Assembly: GCA_028571685.1 (NCBI GenBank)
Contig: CM053140.1
Location: 222,041,323 to 222,105,322, forward strand
Length of the DNA: 64,000 nucleotides
Source of the DNA: Heterohyrax brucei
Lineage: Eukaryota > Chordata > Mammalia > Hyracoidea > Procaviidae
Direction: 5' to 3'
This document shows, one piece after another, positions 10,670 to 21,402 of the stretch (positions within the stretch are counted from its first letter, which is position 1; each line of letters begins with the position of its first letter). The position numbers and the translations under genes are program-made. Below the pieces are notes generated by a model. It saw only the letters and a program-made list of their open reading frames with translations. It had not been told where the DNA came from and searched no databases.

Positions 10670-11293
10670 AGATGGCATAGGAACCGAGAAGAATGAAGAA
10701 CATAAGACATTCAAAGAACGTACTAGATGAGATAAGGAAAAGGCCACTTGAACTACAGACTCCATCAGCCTGAGACCAGAAGAACTATATGGTGCTGAGC
10801 TACTGCCCATGATCACCCTGATAGGGAATACAACAGAGTCCCTGATGGAGCAGGAGAAAAGTAGGGTGCAGAACTCAAATTCGCATAAAAAGAGCAGATT
10901 TAATAGTCTGACTGAAATTGGAGGCACCTGGAAGATATGACCCCTGGACTCTCTGTTAACTGAGAGCTGAAACCCCTCCTGAAGCCAGTTATTCAAACAA
11001 AGATTAAACTGGACTATAAGAAATCAAATGACATCCTTGAAGAATGTGCTTCTTAGTTCAAGTAGATACACGAGATTAAATGGGCAACTCCTCTCCAGAG
11101 GCAATATGGGAAGAAAGATAGGTACAGCAGTTGATTGAATGGACATGGGAAATATAGAGTGGAAAGAAGAAGTGTGCTGTTACATTGTAGAGGGAGAGCA
11201 GCTAGGGATCATATAACCAGGTGTGTATAAATTTTGATCAAGAAGCTAACTTGAGTTGTAAACTTTCACTTAAAGCATAATAAAAAAAAAAAA
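10670..11293 (+). mobile_element. L1 3' UTR, sense
   Basis: A sense-strand old L1 3' end: GAGACCAGAAGAACTATATG, ATCACCCTGATAGGGAATAC, AACTTGAGTTGTAAACTTTC, then CACTTAAAGCATAATAAA and an A-rich tail at 11280-11294. It is 5' truncated. Confidence 0.78.
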
Positions 11294-11339
11294 GAAATCA
11301 AAGGGTGTCCACTATTATAAAAACTCATGAAAAGGTTTA

Positions 11340-12225
11340 CACATAGAGAGCAACAATCTTTGATGTTATGAAAAGGAGAGGTATTAGGAGGGAAAAACAC
11401 AAAATAGACAACATATTAAGTGTTAAATTTTACAAAGGATAAGACAGCACACTATATTGTGGAAGTCAGCACAACTCGAGCAAGGCAAGGTCATGGAAGC
11501 TTCATAAACACGTCCAGACTCTCTGAGGGACTGAATTAGGGGGTTAAAGACTGAGAACAATTGTCTCAGGGAACACCTAGCTCAAGAGGCCTGACAATTA
11601 ATAAAGAAAGTATTCTATGCCCTACTTTGATGATTGGTGTATGGGGTTGTAAAATCTTGTGAGAAACCATCTGAGATAGTCTACTGGTCCCACTTCATCT
11701 GGAGTAAGAGAAAATGAAGAAAACCAAAGATTAGCACAAAGGACAAACAGACCACAACCACCACAGCCTCCATTGGACTATGTCCGGTACAGCTAGATGG
11801 CACTTAGCTACCACTACCAACTGCTCCAACACCAATCACAATATAGGGTGCTAGGAAGAGCTGGAGAAAATGTAGAAAAAAATTCAAATTCACAAAAAAT
11901 ACCAGACTTATTGGTCTGACAAAGGCTAGAGAAATCCTGAAGGCATGGCCCCAAACATTTAATTCAATACTGAAGTGACTCCTAAGTTTTGCCAGTCAGT
12001 CAAAAATTAGACTCACCCATAAAACAAAATAGGACTAAATGGGCACACCAGCCCAGGGGTAAGGACAAGAAGGCTAGAGGGAACAGGGAAGCTGGTAACA
12101 GAGAACCCAAGGTCAAGAAGGGGAGAGTATTGACACATGATGTGGTTGTCAACCAATGTCACAAAACAATACATATATTAATTGTTTAATAAAAAATTTG
12201 CTCTGTAAACCATCATCTAAACCAC
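11340..12225 (+). mobile_element. L1 3' UTR type B, sense
   Basis: This is the most complete copy of the type-B tail in the window: GTCATGGAAGCTTCATAAAC, GGGTTGTAAAATCTTGTGAG, CCACAGCCTCCATTGGACTA, AGGGAACAGGGAAGCTGGTA, GGTTGTCAACCAATGTCACA and the end CCATCATCTAAACCACAATA with an A-rich tail. The copy at 4640-5560 has the same order of blocks. Confidence 0.72.
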
Positions 12226-12239
12226 AATAACAAAACAAA

Positions 12240-12700
12240 AAATAAATCAACGGGTATACCACATTCTGCAAATCTTCTGCAAAAGAGTGATTGAGATTGT
12301 TAAAAACACAAAATAATGTCACTTTGAGGACTAAGGTGCACCTGACCATAGCTATGGCATTTTCAATTGCCTCCCATGTATGTGAAAGCTGGATAATAGA
12401 TAAGCAATACCAAAGAATCATGGTGTTGGTGAAGAATATTGACTATTCCATGAATTGTCACAAGAATAAACAAAGCTGACCCTGAAGAATTATAGCCAGA
12501 ATGCTCCTTAAAACTGAAGATGACAAGACTTGCCTCACATACTTTGGACATGTTGTCAGAAGGGACCAGTCCCTGGAGAAGGACATCATGCTTGATACCA
12601 TAGCAGGTCATTGAAAAAGAAGAAGACCTTCAATAATATGAATTGACACAGTGGCTGCAACAATAGTCTCAAACATACCAAAGATTTTGAAGATGGCTCA
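12240..12700 (+). mobile_element. RTE (BovB-like) LINE, 3' coding fragment
   Basis: The sense frame at 12291-12479 reads LRTKVHLTIAMAFSIASHVCESW, which matches the C-terminal part of RTE polymerase ORFs. It is followed by TACTTTGGACATGTTGTCAG, GGACCAGTCCCTGGAGAAGG and GAATTGACACAGTGGCTGCA. Stops break the frame. Confidence 0.7.
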
Positions 12701-12888
12701 GGACCAAAAGTTATGTCTTCTTTTTGTGAGAATGTTGTTTTAGAATTACAATTTAGACTTTAAAGGAGTCTCAGTACTCCTCAGCTGGCCCTTGGGAGCT
12801 AATCTACCTTCACATATTTAGTAATTATCCATTGATTCTACCACATTTGGAGCACTTATCATAAGCAAGATATTTGGTTGAGTGATAT

Positions 12889-12903
12889 AGAAATTCAAAG
12901 ATG
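12889..12903. repeat. Target-site duplication of L1 copy B, left
   Basis: AGAAATTCAAAGATG occurs here and again, identically, at 20037-20051. The two copies flank the L1 exactly. Confidence 0.95.
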
Positions 12904-13897
12904 GAGGCAGAGTCAAGATGGTGGACTAAGCATACGACTCCCCTATATCCCTCTGGAAACCAAGACCTGAATTAATAATCAAATTGAGCCTTCTCATCAC
13001 CTAATCAGCCCCAGGACATGGCACAGGGCTATTAATTTGGACTTCATATCACTGAGCGAAAAACCTCTTCTCTTTCGCTGACTCCTGCTCCTGGCTAGCC
13101 CTGGTTGTCACGGACTGAAGGTAAATGCACCATTTTGACTTTTTTTCTGTCTTGGCTGGTGGGCGGAGCTGGGTCTTGCCTAGTGGCTAGACTCAGAAAC
13201 ACTGCTGGGGCTATCCCAGCACAAATTCCATATTTTGAGAGCCAGGCTTAGGACCCTGTTAATCTAGCCACTTTGGGCCTGTCTTTTTATCACTGCCACA
13301 GTGGGGTTTGTATGGAATCACACTGCCGGTGTGCAGGACGCCATGTTGGATATGGAGATTTTAGCGGGACCTTACTCTTAGCCTGGGAGCCAGTGCCTGC
13401 AAACAGGACAGCGTTTCTCTGACAGAAAAGCAGTAATTTACACAGTGTCACCTACGGTGAAGGCCCTGCAACAGAAGCAGAGGAATCACTACCTCTTGGC
13501 ACCTTTAGCTCCCATATCTGCTGCCTCTGTGGAGGGCACCATCTTGGATACAGTGGCCACAGCTGGACCTAATTCTTAGCTTGGGAGCCAGAGCCTGCCC
13601 ACAGGAGAGCGCTTTTTCTACCAGAAAAGCAGTACTTTACATAGTGTCACTTAAAGCTGGGCCCCGTCAGCAGAGGCCAACAGGGCAGCAGCATTACTGT
13701 ATTCTGAACTAGTTTGTATCATCTGGGGTTGGATATAGAGGAGCTTACTTTGCCAGTTGGGAAGAGGGACCTCCACACTTGAAAACCTGGCTGACTTGGT
13801 AAGTGGTCAGATACCTTTTGCTTTACATTTTAAGACAGCCTAGAGAAACATCTGCAATCTATCTTTGCAGTATCTCTTCCAGCCTCTACTTACTCAC
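12904..13897 (+). promoter_or_regulatory. L1 5' UTR / internal promoter with two tandem monomers, copy B
   Basis: The leader starts GAGGCAGAGTCAAGATGGTG, with a YY1-like CAAGATGG at 12914-12921, the same place as in human L1. Two related units follow at a spacing of about 198 bp. Each has a YY1-like motif (GCCATGTTGG at 13340, ACCATCTTGG at 13538), then GGGAGCCAG, an ACAGGA block and CAGAAAAGCAGTA...TTACA..GTGTCAC. That it drives transcription is inferred from L1 biology. Confidence 0.75.
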
Positions 13898-14857
13898 ATG
13901 GCACCCAAAAAGCAACACACACTTGTGGCATACAAGAAATCACCCATCACTTCAGAAGGCTCCCAAACAAAACAATCAAGGAGTTCTCCAGATGAAGAAA
14001 CTTCTATGAAAGCATCAAAAAGTGAATACAAAATGATTATATACAGAGCCCTTCTAGACCTTACACAAAATGCAGCAGAACAAAAGGAAAAATTAAACAA
14101 GCTGTTCGATCTGATGAAACACCAGTACTCTGAAATCCAACAGATCAAGAACAAAATCAAAGACATTGAAAGTTCCATGCAAAGTGAAGAAAACAGAATG
14201 GAACAAATGGAAAAAAGAATGTCTGACTTGGAAAACAGAGCTACTGACACCAGCGTCTATGAGCAGAATTCAGAAAAAAGAAACAAGAAAAATGAAGAAG
14301 GATTAAGAACTATGTGGGACTCTATTAACAGGAACAGCCTTCAATTAATTGGAGTCCCTGAACAGCATGAGACACCTGAGAACACAGAGAGTATCGTTGT
14401 TGAGCTGCTGACAGAAAACTTCCCAGAAATTATGAAGGAAGAGAATATCGACATCTCAGATGCATGTCATATGCCACCCAATATAGATCTCAAAAGAAAG
14501 ACTCCAAGACATAGTATAATCAAACTTAACAAAACAAAACATAAGCAGCAACTCTTAAAGGCAACAAGACTCAAAACAATGCTAATATTCATAGGGAAAC
14601 CCTGTAGAGTCTCCTCAGATTTCTCAGCAGAAACCATGCTGGCACAGAGACAGTGGCACGACATATTCAAAGCCTTGAAGGAGAAGAACTTCCAGCCAAG
14701 AATGATATATCCTGCCAAACTATTTTTCAAATACAGAAATGAAATTAAGACATTTCCAGATAAACAGAAACTCAGAGACTTTGTAAAAACCAAACCAAAA
14801 CTACAAGAAATACTGAAAGAAGTTCTTGGCTTTGACTTAGAAGAACAAAACCACTAA
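13898..14857 (+). CDS. L1 ORF1 protein, intact (319 aa)
   Basis: ORF1p is the cytoplasmic RNA-binding chaperone that coats L1 RNA as a trimer. I chose ATG 13898 (MAPKKQHTL), because the codon upstream at 13865 is TTG and the other copies also begin at this position. The N-terminus (1-40) is basic and acidic. Residues about 42-135 form a heptad-rich coiled coil (KEKLNKLFDLMKHQYSEIQQ and on). Residues about 145-215 are RRM-like, with LQLIGVPE at 148-155 and KTPRHSIIKL at 201-210. The C-terminal domain (about 216-300) includes [18 protein letters not shown] and YPAKLFF. At 319 aa it is close to the 338 aa of human ORF1p. It has no internal stop or frameshift. Whether it is expressed cannot be told from sequence. 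Confidence 0.93.
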   Translation: MAPKKQHTLVAYKKSPITSEGSQTKQSRSSPDEETSMKASKSEYKMIIYRALLDLTQNAAEQKEKLNKLFDLMKHQYSEIQQIKNKIKDIESSMQSEENRMEQMEKRMSDLENRATDTSVYEQNSEKRNKKNEEGLRTMWDSINRNSLQLIGVPEQHETPENTESIVVELLTENFPEIMKEENIDISDACHMPPNIDLKRKTPRHSIIKLNKTKHKQQLLKATRLKTMLIFIGKPCRVSSDFSAETMLAQRQWHDIFKALKEKNFQPRMIYPAKLFFKYRNEIKTFPDKQKLRDFVKTKPKLQEILKEVLGFDLEEQNH

Positions 14858-15265
14858 ATTTATATTTTAGAACGACACACTACTCAAAACTCTACTCAGG
14901 GAAGGCTCCAAAGTCAATCACAGCTTTAATACTGAAAGAAGCAATCCAGAGATCATCATGAAAACTATGGTGCCATCATATTAAAAAGAAGGATGCGCTA
15001 AAGTCGTTATAGTCCTTCTAGATGGAGAGGAAGATGACAAGACTGGTAGTAATTAAAATGGGGTTTACATAAAGTTTATTAAGGGGGATCATAGGGGCAG
15101 CTGTAAAGCACAACAAAGATATATCACACCATCTCAAGAAATGTAACACAGGAGTCTCAACAACTAAAAAACAGCTCTGAAAAAGGTGAAAAATCAACTC
15201 ACAAAGAAGAATGTCCCAGAACAAACTAATAAGAACAGAGAAAACATCAACATAAATATAAACAT

Positions 15266-18200
15266 ATGACAATGGCAGCAGTGAACACACACCTATCAAT
15301 AATTACATTGAATGTGAATGGACTGAATGCTCCAGTAAAGAGACATCGAGTGATGTCTTGGATCAAAAGACATGACACATCCATATGTTGTCTACAAGAA
15401 ACTCTCTTGAGACCGAAAGATAGGAATAAACTGAAAATTAAAGGATGGAAGAATATATATTAAGCGAACAATGAACAAAGAAGAGCAGGGGTGGCAAATC
15501 TAATCTCAGACAAAATCACTTTTAATGCAAAATCGACCATCGTGGACAAAGATGGTCACTATTTATTGCTGAAAGGTTCAGTACACAAGGAAGACTTAAC
15601 TATATTAAATATTTATGCACCTAATATCAGAGCACCTAAGTACATTGAAGAAACACTGATTATACTCAAAAAAGAGTTAGATGACTGCACAATAATAGTG
15701 GGAGACTTCAACACTCCACTCTCAATACTGGACAGATCATCTAGAAAAAAGCTCAGTAAAGATACAGTAGACCTCATTGCCACAATCAACTAACTAAACC
15801 TCATCGATATATACAGAACTTCCCAACCATCAGCAGACAACTACACCTTCTTCTCCAGTGTACATGGAACATTCTGCAGAATTGACCATGTGTTAGGACA
15901 TAATGTAATTCTCAACAAAATCCATACCATTCAATTACTGTGAAACTTCTTCTCAGATCATAAAGCCATAAAAGTCGAAATCAGTAGCAGTAAACATAAA
16001 TATAAAGTGTAACTCTTGGAAACTGAACATCTTGCTCAAAAAAACATGCGTTATAGAAGAAATCAAGGATGAAATAAAGAAATTATTGGATTCCAATGAG
16101 AATGAAAACACTTCCTGCCAGAACCTATGGGATACAGCCAAAGCAGTCCTCAGAGGTCTGTTTATCTCCATAAATGCATACATCTGGAAGGAAGAAAAAA
16201 ACCAAATCAAGGAACTAACTCTACAGCTTGAACAAGCAGAGAGAGACCAACAGAGGAACCCCTCATGCACCACAAGTGACCAGAGAAAGATTAGAGCAGA
16301 GCTAAATGAATTAGAGAATAGAAAAACAATTGAAAAAATTGAAAAGGCCAAAAGCTGGTTTTTTGAAAACATCAACAAAATCGATAAACCACTGGCTAAA
16401 CTTACTAAAGAAAAGCAGGAAAGGAAACAAGTAACCCAAATTAGGAATGAGAGGGGAATTGTCACCACAGAAATCAAAAATATCATAACAGAATACTATG
16501 AAAGATTACTGTAACAAATTTGAAAACCTAAAGGAAATGGACAAATTCCTTGACTCATACCACCTACCCAAATTATCACAAGGTGAAGCAGAACAACTTA
16601 ATAAACCCATCACAAAGGAAGAGATTGAAAAGGTCATCAAAACACTGCCAACCAAAAAAAGTCGGCGCCCAGATGGCTTCACTGCAGAATTCTACCAAAC
16701 ATTTAGAGGAGAGTTATCTCCAATACTACTGAGACTATTTCACAGTATAGAAAGGGATGGAATACTCCCAAACTCATTCTATGAAACCAGCATAACCCTG
16801 ATACCAAAGCCAGGGAAAGACCCAGCAAAGAAGGAGAACTACAGATCGATATCACTTATGAATCTAGAGACAAAAATCTTCAACAAAATTCTTGCCAATA
16901 GAATACAATAACATATCGAGAAAGTAATCCATCATGACCAAGTGGGATTTATACCAGGGATGCAAGGCTGGTTCAACATCAGAAAAACAATTAATGTCAT
17001 TAATCATATAAATAACACAGAAGACAAGAATCACCTGATTTTGTCCATTGATGTAGAAAAGGCATTTGATGAAGCCCAACATCCATTCATGCTAAAAACT
17101 CTTAGCAAAATAGTCATAGACAGAAAATTCCTCAGTGCAATAAGGGCCATTTACACAAAGCCATCATCCTGAATGGAGAGAGACTGAAAGACTTTCCCTT
17201 GAGATCAGAAACTAGACAAGGATGCCCACTCTCACCTCTCCTATTCAACATTGGACTAGAAGTTCTAACCAGAGCAGTTAGACAAGACCAAGAAATAAAG
17301 GGCATCTGCATCGACAAGAAGTCAAAATCTCCCTATTTGCTGATAATATGGTTGTATATGCAAAGAACCTCGAAGAATGTAGAAGGATACTTCTCAAACT
17401 GAGAGAAGACTTCAGCAAAGTCTCAGGATACAAAATAAACATGCGTAAATCAGTAGGATTCCTTTATACCAACAACGAGACTGTTAACAAAGAAATGATC
17501 AAATCAATACCATTTACTACATCCTCTAAGAAGATAAAGTACCTAGGAAGTAATCTAACCAGAGAAATAACAGACTTTTAAAAAGAGAACTACAAGCCCT
17601 TACTACAAGAAACTAAGAGAGACTTAGATAAATGGAAAAACCTACCCTGCTCATGGATAGGAAGACTTAACATTTTCAAAATATTTTACCCAAACCAATC
17701 TACTTATATAATGCAATCCCAGTACAAGTTCCAGCATCATCTTTCAGTGAGATGGGTAAACAAATCACCAGTTTTGTTTGGAAAGGGAAGAAACCCTGGA
17801 TAAGTAAGGTACTACTAAAGAATAACTTACTGGGAGGGCTCTCATTACCCGACCTTAGAACATACTACACGGCCACAGTGGTCAAAACAGCCGGTACTGG
17901 TACAAGAACAGACAGGTCAATCAATGGAACAGAATTGAGACTCCAGAGGTGACACTATCTGCCTATAAACAGTTGATATTTGACAAAGGCCCTAACACTT
18001 TAAACTGGGGTAAAAACAGTCTCTTCAACAAATGGTGCTGGCAAAATTGGATATCCACCTGCAATAAACTGAAACAATATTCATGTCTTACACCTTATAC
18101 AAAAACCAACTCCACCTGTATAAAAGGCCTAATTATCCAACCTAAAACGATAAAGCTCATCCAAGAAAAGGTAGGAACAATAATGGAAGTTTTAATACAC

Positions 18201-19046
18201 AATGTGGACAGACTCCAAAATCTGTCAAACAAATCACGATCAACAGAAGAGAAAATAGATAAATGGGAACTATTAAGAATTAAACAGTTTTGCTCATCCA
18301 AAGACTTTATTAATAGAATTAAAAGGATACCTACAGAATGGGACAAAATATTTGGGAACTCTATGTCAGACCGACGCCTGATCTCCATAATCTATAAGAT
18401 ACTACAAAATATCAATAACAAGAAGATAAATCATCCAATTAAGTGATGGGCAAAGGAGATGGACAGACATTTCTCTAAAGAAGAGACCCAGGCAACCAAA
18501 AAACACATGAGAACATGTTTACGATCTTTAGTTATTAAAGAAATTTAAATCAAGACAAAAATAAGATACCATCTCACCCCAACAAGGTTGGCCATGATCC
18601 AAAAAACACAAAACAAGAAATGCTGGAGAGGCTGTGAAGAAAGCGGAACTCTCCTACACTGTTGGTGGGGCTGCAAAATGGTCCAGTCTCTTTGGAAAAC
18701 AACTTGGCACTTCCTTAAAAAATGGATATCGATATACCACAGGATATATTCTGTAGGAATATATCCTACAGAATCAAGGCCTTTCACACCAACAAACCCA
18801 TACACAAGAATGTTTATCGCAGCTCAGTCCATGATAGCAAAAAGATGGAATCAACCCAGATGCCCAACAACAGAAAAATGGATAGGTAAACTATGGTATA
18901 TATACTCAATGGAGTACTATGCAATGATAAAGAATAATGATGATTCCAGGAAACACCTCATAATCTGATTTCAACTGGAAGACATTATGTTGAGTGAAAG
19001 TAGTCAGTGACAAAAGGACAAATATTGTATGAGACCTCTACGATAA
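15266..19046 (+). pseudogene. L1 ORF2 (endonuclease-reverse transcriptase), broken, copy B
   Basis: Translation would start at ATG 15266 or 15272 (MAAVNTHLSIITLNVNGLN). The endonuclease keeps LNVNGLN, LQET and GDFNTPLS, but an in-frame TAA at 15461 ends it early and another TAA follows at 15791. Later pieces lie in all three frames: PLAKLTKEKQ (16390), [10 protein letters not shown] (16675), [15 protein letters not shown] (17045), [12 protein letters not shown] (17208), then the C-terminal pieces KWCWQNW and the cysteine segment [20 protein letters not shown]. The RT active-site box reads FADN (17336-17347) where active L1s have FADD. A TGA at 18966 precedes the likely ancestral stop TAA 19044-19046. 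The span of about 1260 codons fits a full ORF2. Confidence 0.93.
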
Positions 19047-20036
19047 GACCTCAAAACCAGACTTGTGTAAAGAAGAAAAGACTCTTTGACAGCTTCAAAG
19101 GAGGGGAGGGATAGAGGGTGGGGGGTAGGGTTTAGATTAGATAGTTGCTAGAAATCTGGTTGGGTGAAATCGGTGGTAGCACACGTTAGAAGCAAGAACA
19201 ATATTAAGTGGTCTTCAACATAACTTGAATACTCCTTCCATCTTAACCCAGTATTGCAAGGACAGAGTAACCATGCTCTTAGGTGAAATCGAGGCCAATT
19301 GGCACAATTAGCATTTTGCTAAGTGGGCTCTGTGCACCCCACATTGGTGAGTGGCATCTGGGGTCTTAAAAGCTGCCAAGCTGCCATCCAAGGGCACAGC
19401 AAATAGTCCCAACTCAGCAGAAACGGATGCTCACCGAGGACTAAAATGACATGGGGTAAAGACAACTCAGAAGATAGAGACTCACATGAGTGGGTGCCTA
19501 CATCGACTTCGGACCCGAAGAACTGGATGGTGCCCTGCCATCACCAGTGATAGCCATGATGGAGCTCACTGATTTGAGTCTTACTGGCAACACAGGAATA
19601 AAAAGGGGTGCATCCTGAGATCTCCACTAAAAGACCTCAATTGATGGTCCAGCAGTTTTGGGGTTCCTCTGGGAGCATGGCCCCTGGCCCTGATGCTGCC
19701 CTTGCCCATAAATCATAACAAAGATCCACTCTTCAGACATGAATGGATTGGACTTGGTGATGCAGAGTGACCATATATCGGATGCACTTTATCATTCTAT
19801 GCATCTATAGGATATCATCTGCTGACCTCTGGCTGGAGGAAGGTGAGCGGGTGGAGAGGAGGGGAAAGGAGACTGTTGGGAGGATGAGACATGTATGGAG
19901 CAGAGAGGAAGAGTGGGCTGTCACCGGGCAGGGAGAACAGTGGAAGCGGCAAATAGGTGGGCATGTAAATTTCTAAGGGAATGTACATTTTCACTCAGTT
20001 ATATTAAATAAAAAAGTAAAATAAAAATAAAATAAA
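19047..20036 (+). other. L1 3' UTR and A-rich tail, copy B
   Basis: This non-coding tail includes a G-rich tract at 19100-19130 (GGAGGGGAGGGATAGAGGGT), a common L1 3' UTR trait. The landmarks GGGGTCTTAAAAGCTGCCAA, AGAACTGGATGGTGCCCTGC and GGATATCATCTGCTGACCTC also occur, reversed, in copies C and E. It ends in AATAAA-containing A-rich sequence at 20006-20036. Confidence 0.88.
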
Positions 20037-20051
20037 AGAAATTCAAAGATG
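20037..20051. repeat. Target-site duplication of L1 copy B, right
   Basis: AGAAATTCAAAGATG, identical to 12889-12903, follows the A-rich tail directly. Confidence 0.95.
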
Positions 20052-20164
20052 ACACTATATAAGCCCAACCTCATAGAGTTTGCAGCACTGTAAAAAAAGT
20101 TTGAAATGCAGTCATGTGATAACAGTAATTGTGAAAATGTTGAACTTTTATATGTACAAGTCAC

Positions 20165-20335
20165 AATTTTGGAGCCCTGGTGGCACAGTGATGAAGAGCT
20201 GTGGCTGTTAATCGAAAGATGTGTAGCTTAAATTTACCAGCTGCTCCTTGGAAGGTCTAGGGGACAGTTCTACTCGGCCCTGTATGCTCACTAGGAGTCA
20301 GAATCATCTTGATGGCAATAAGTTTACTTTTCAAC
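20165..20335 (+). mobile_element. AfroSINE-type SINE
   Basis: TTGGAGCCCTGGTGGCACAG at the 5' end, CCAGCTGCTCCTTGGAAGGT, GTTCTACTCGGCCCTGTATG and CATCTTGATGGCAATAAG at the 3' end. It is near full length. Confidence 0.9.
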
Positions 20336-20344
20336 AGGTAGATA

Positions 20345-20520
20345 TTATTTTCCATACCATTCTTGAATTGCTCATTGAAGCATCGTAATAATTCTGTGAT
20401 GTAAGTATTATTATTGTTATTATATCAATGATGGATCAACAAGCTTAAGGATTTTGCTTAGGATCACACTGAACGAGTAATGAGAATTCAGAGTCAGATT
20501 GTCAGCATACATGACCTGTA
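20345..20520 (+). mobile_element. MIR-like ancient SINE
   Basis: A diverged MIR pattern: an AATAATTCTGTGATGTAAGTATTATTATT block, a GGATCAACAAGCTTAAGGA block, then TTGCTTAGGATCACACTGAA and AATTCAGAGTCAGATTGTC. Confidence 0.55.
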
Positions 20521-20679
20521 TTCTTAATCATCACACAAACAACTTCTCTGGTGGATTTGGTCTGGTTTTTCACATTTATATAGGGAGCGCTGATATTCAG
20601 GTAGTACAAGTGATTAGCATTCTTTCTGGTTACTTGTAATGTGTTATATATGTGCTTTATGTATGTACATATATTATTG

Positions 20680-20745
20680 TTGTTGCATGCCATTGAGCCA
20701 CTCTGACTCATAGTCACCCTGTGTAAAACAGAATGAGACACACAT
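20680..20745 (-). mobile_element. SINE or RTE tail fragment
   Basis: TTGTTGTTGCATGCCATTGA then CTCTGACTCATAGTCACCCT matches the antisense 3' tail shared by AfroSINEs and the local RTE. Confidence 0.6.
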
Positions 20746-20785
20746 ACATACACATACATGTATGTACATGTATATGAGTGGGGGG

Positions 20786-21348
20786 GTATACAGGTCTGAC
20801 AATTAAGTCTGTGAACTGAATTATTCTAAGTGCTGCACACCTCATTGCTGAATATCACTACAGTCACCTTCAAAGTACTCTTCTTGGGAAGCTATATACC
20901 AATGTCAGCGCCTAGTCCACCCTTCAAAGCAATTTTGGAATTGTTTCTGGAAAGGTCATTGCACATGGGGCACGGTGGTAAGTTCACAAACTTAGTTGTA
21001 GAGTTGTCTATGAGGGAGTTTTTAGCGAATAAACAAATAACCACATTGCGGCATCCTCCCTACTCAACCGACTTGGCCTCCAATGACTTTTTTCTTTACC
21101 CAAAGATAAAGCAAACAATGAAGGGAAGACATTTTGATGACATTTAGGACATCAAGGGTAATATGTTGACAGCTGTGATCACCATTCTAGAAAAAGAGTT
21201 CCAAAACTGCTTTGAAGGGTAGATTAGCTGCTGGTGTTGGTGTATAGCTTCCTGAGGGGAGTACTTTGAAGAGGACTATAGAGATATTCAGCAATGAGTT
21301 ATGTAGCACATTTCCTAGGATGAGTTCATGAACTTGTCTGTCCTAAAT
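20786..21348 (+). mobile_element. Mariner DNA transposon relic with long fold-back ends
   Basis: The ends are inverted: CAGGTCTGACAATTAAGTCT at the left and, reversed from the right end, GGACAGACAAGTTCATGAAC, with TA at both borders. Similarity continues inward for about 165 bp: the left arm has ATTGCTGAATATCACTACAG and TTCAAAGTACTCTTC, and the reversed right arm has ATTGCTGAATATCTCTATAG and TTCAAAGTACTCCCC. The left arm is therefore an inverted copy of the transposase 3' end, and the true 5' half is absent. Only the C-terminal transposase remains. Confidence 0.8.
20990..21290 (+). pseudogene. Mariner transposase C-terminal remnant
   Basis: The frame reads REFLANKQITTLRHPPYST, DLASNDFFLYPK and MKGRHFDD, the hallmark block of mariner transposases around the third catalytic aspartate (HPPYSPDLAP.DFFLF in the family). 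After a stop the homology continues to a degraded GEYFEED-like end before 21280. No N-terminal DNA-binding domain or first two catalytic aspartates are present. Confidence 0.82.
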
Positions 21349-21349
21349 G

Positions 21350-21402
21350 TAAATACATATGTATGCATACACACACACATACATACATACATATGCATAT
21401 AG
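21350..21402. repeat. (ACAT)n microsatellite
   Basis: Imperfect CATA/TACA units (ATACACACACACATACATAC) follow the mariner relic. Confidence 0.8.

Larger units (their letters stand above)
12904..20036 (+). mobile_element. Full-length L1 retrotransposon, copy B
   Basis: This is a complete L1 of about 7.1 kb: 5' UTR 12904-13897, ORF1 13898-14857, spacer 14858-15265, ORF2 15266-19046, 3' UTR to about 20010 and an A-rich tail of (AAATA)-like units. A perfect 15-bp target duplication flanks it, and removing one copy rebuilds the pre-insertion DNA. ORF1 is intact but ORF2 is not, so the element is recent yet cannot move on its own protein. The flanking DNA looks like an ancient mammalian repeat that the L1 split. 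Confidence 0.96.

Noticed and set aside
13865-13897. Upstream extension of ORF1 by 11 codons (MQYLF...)
   Set aside because: The first codon is TTG, not ATG. The first true ATG is 13898 and matches the start of the other ORF1 copies.
15953-16486. A 177-codon antisense open frame
   Set aside because: It is the reverse shadow of L1 ORF2 in copy B. The hydrophobic, Ser/Phe/Leu-rich translation is what A-rich L1 coding DNA gives on its other strand.
20830-21147. An active mariner transposase
   Set aside because: Only the C-terminal block exists. The first third of the open frame is read from the inverted arm, and the DNA-binding domain and two catalytic aspartates are absent.
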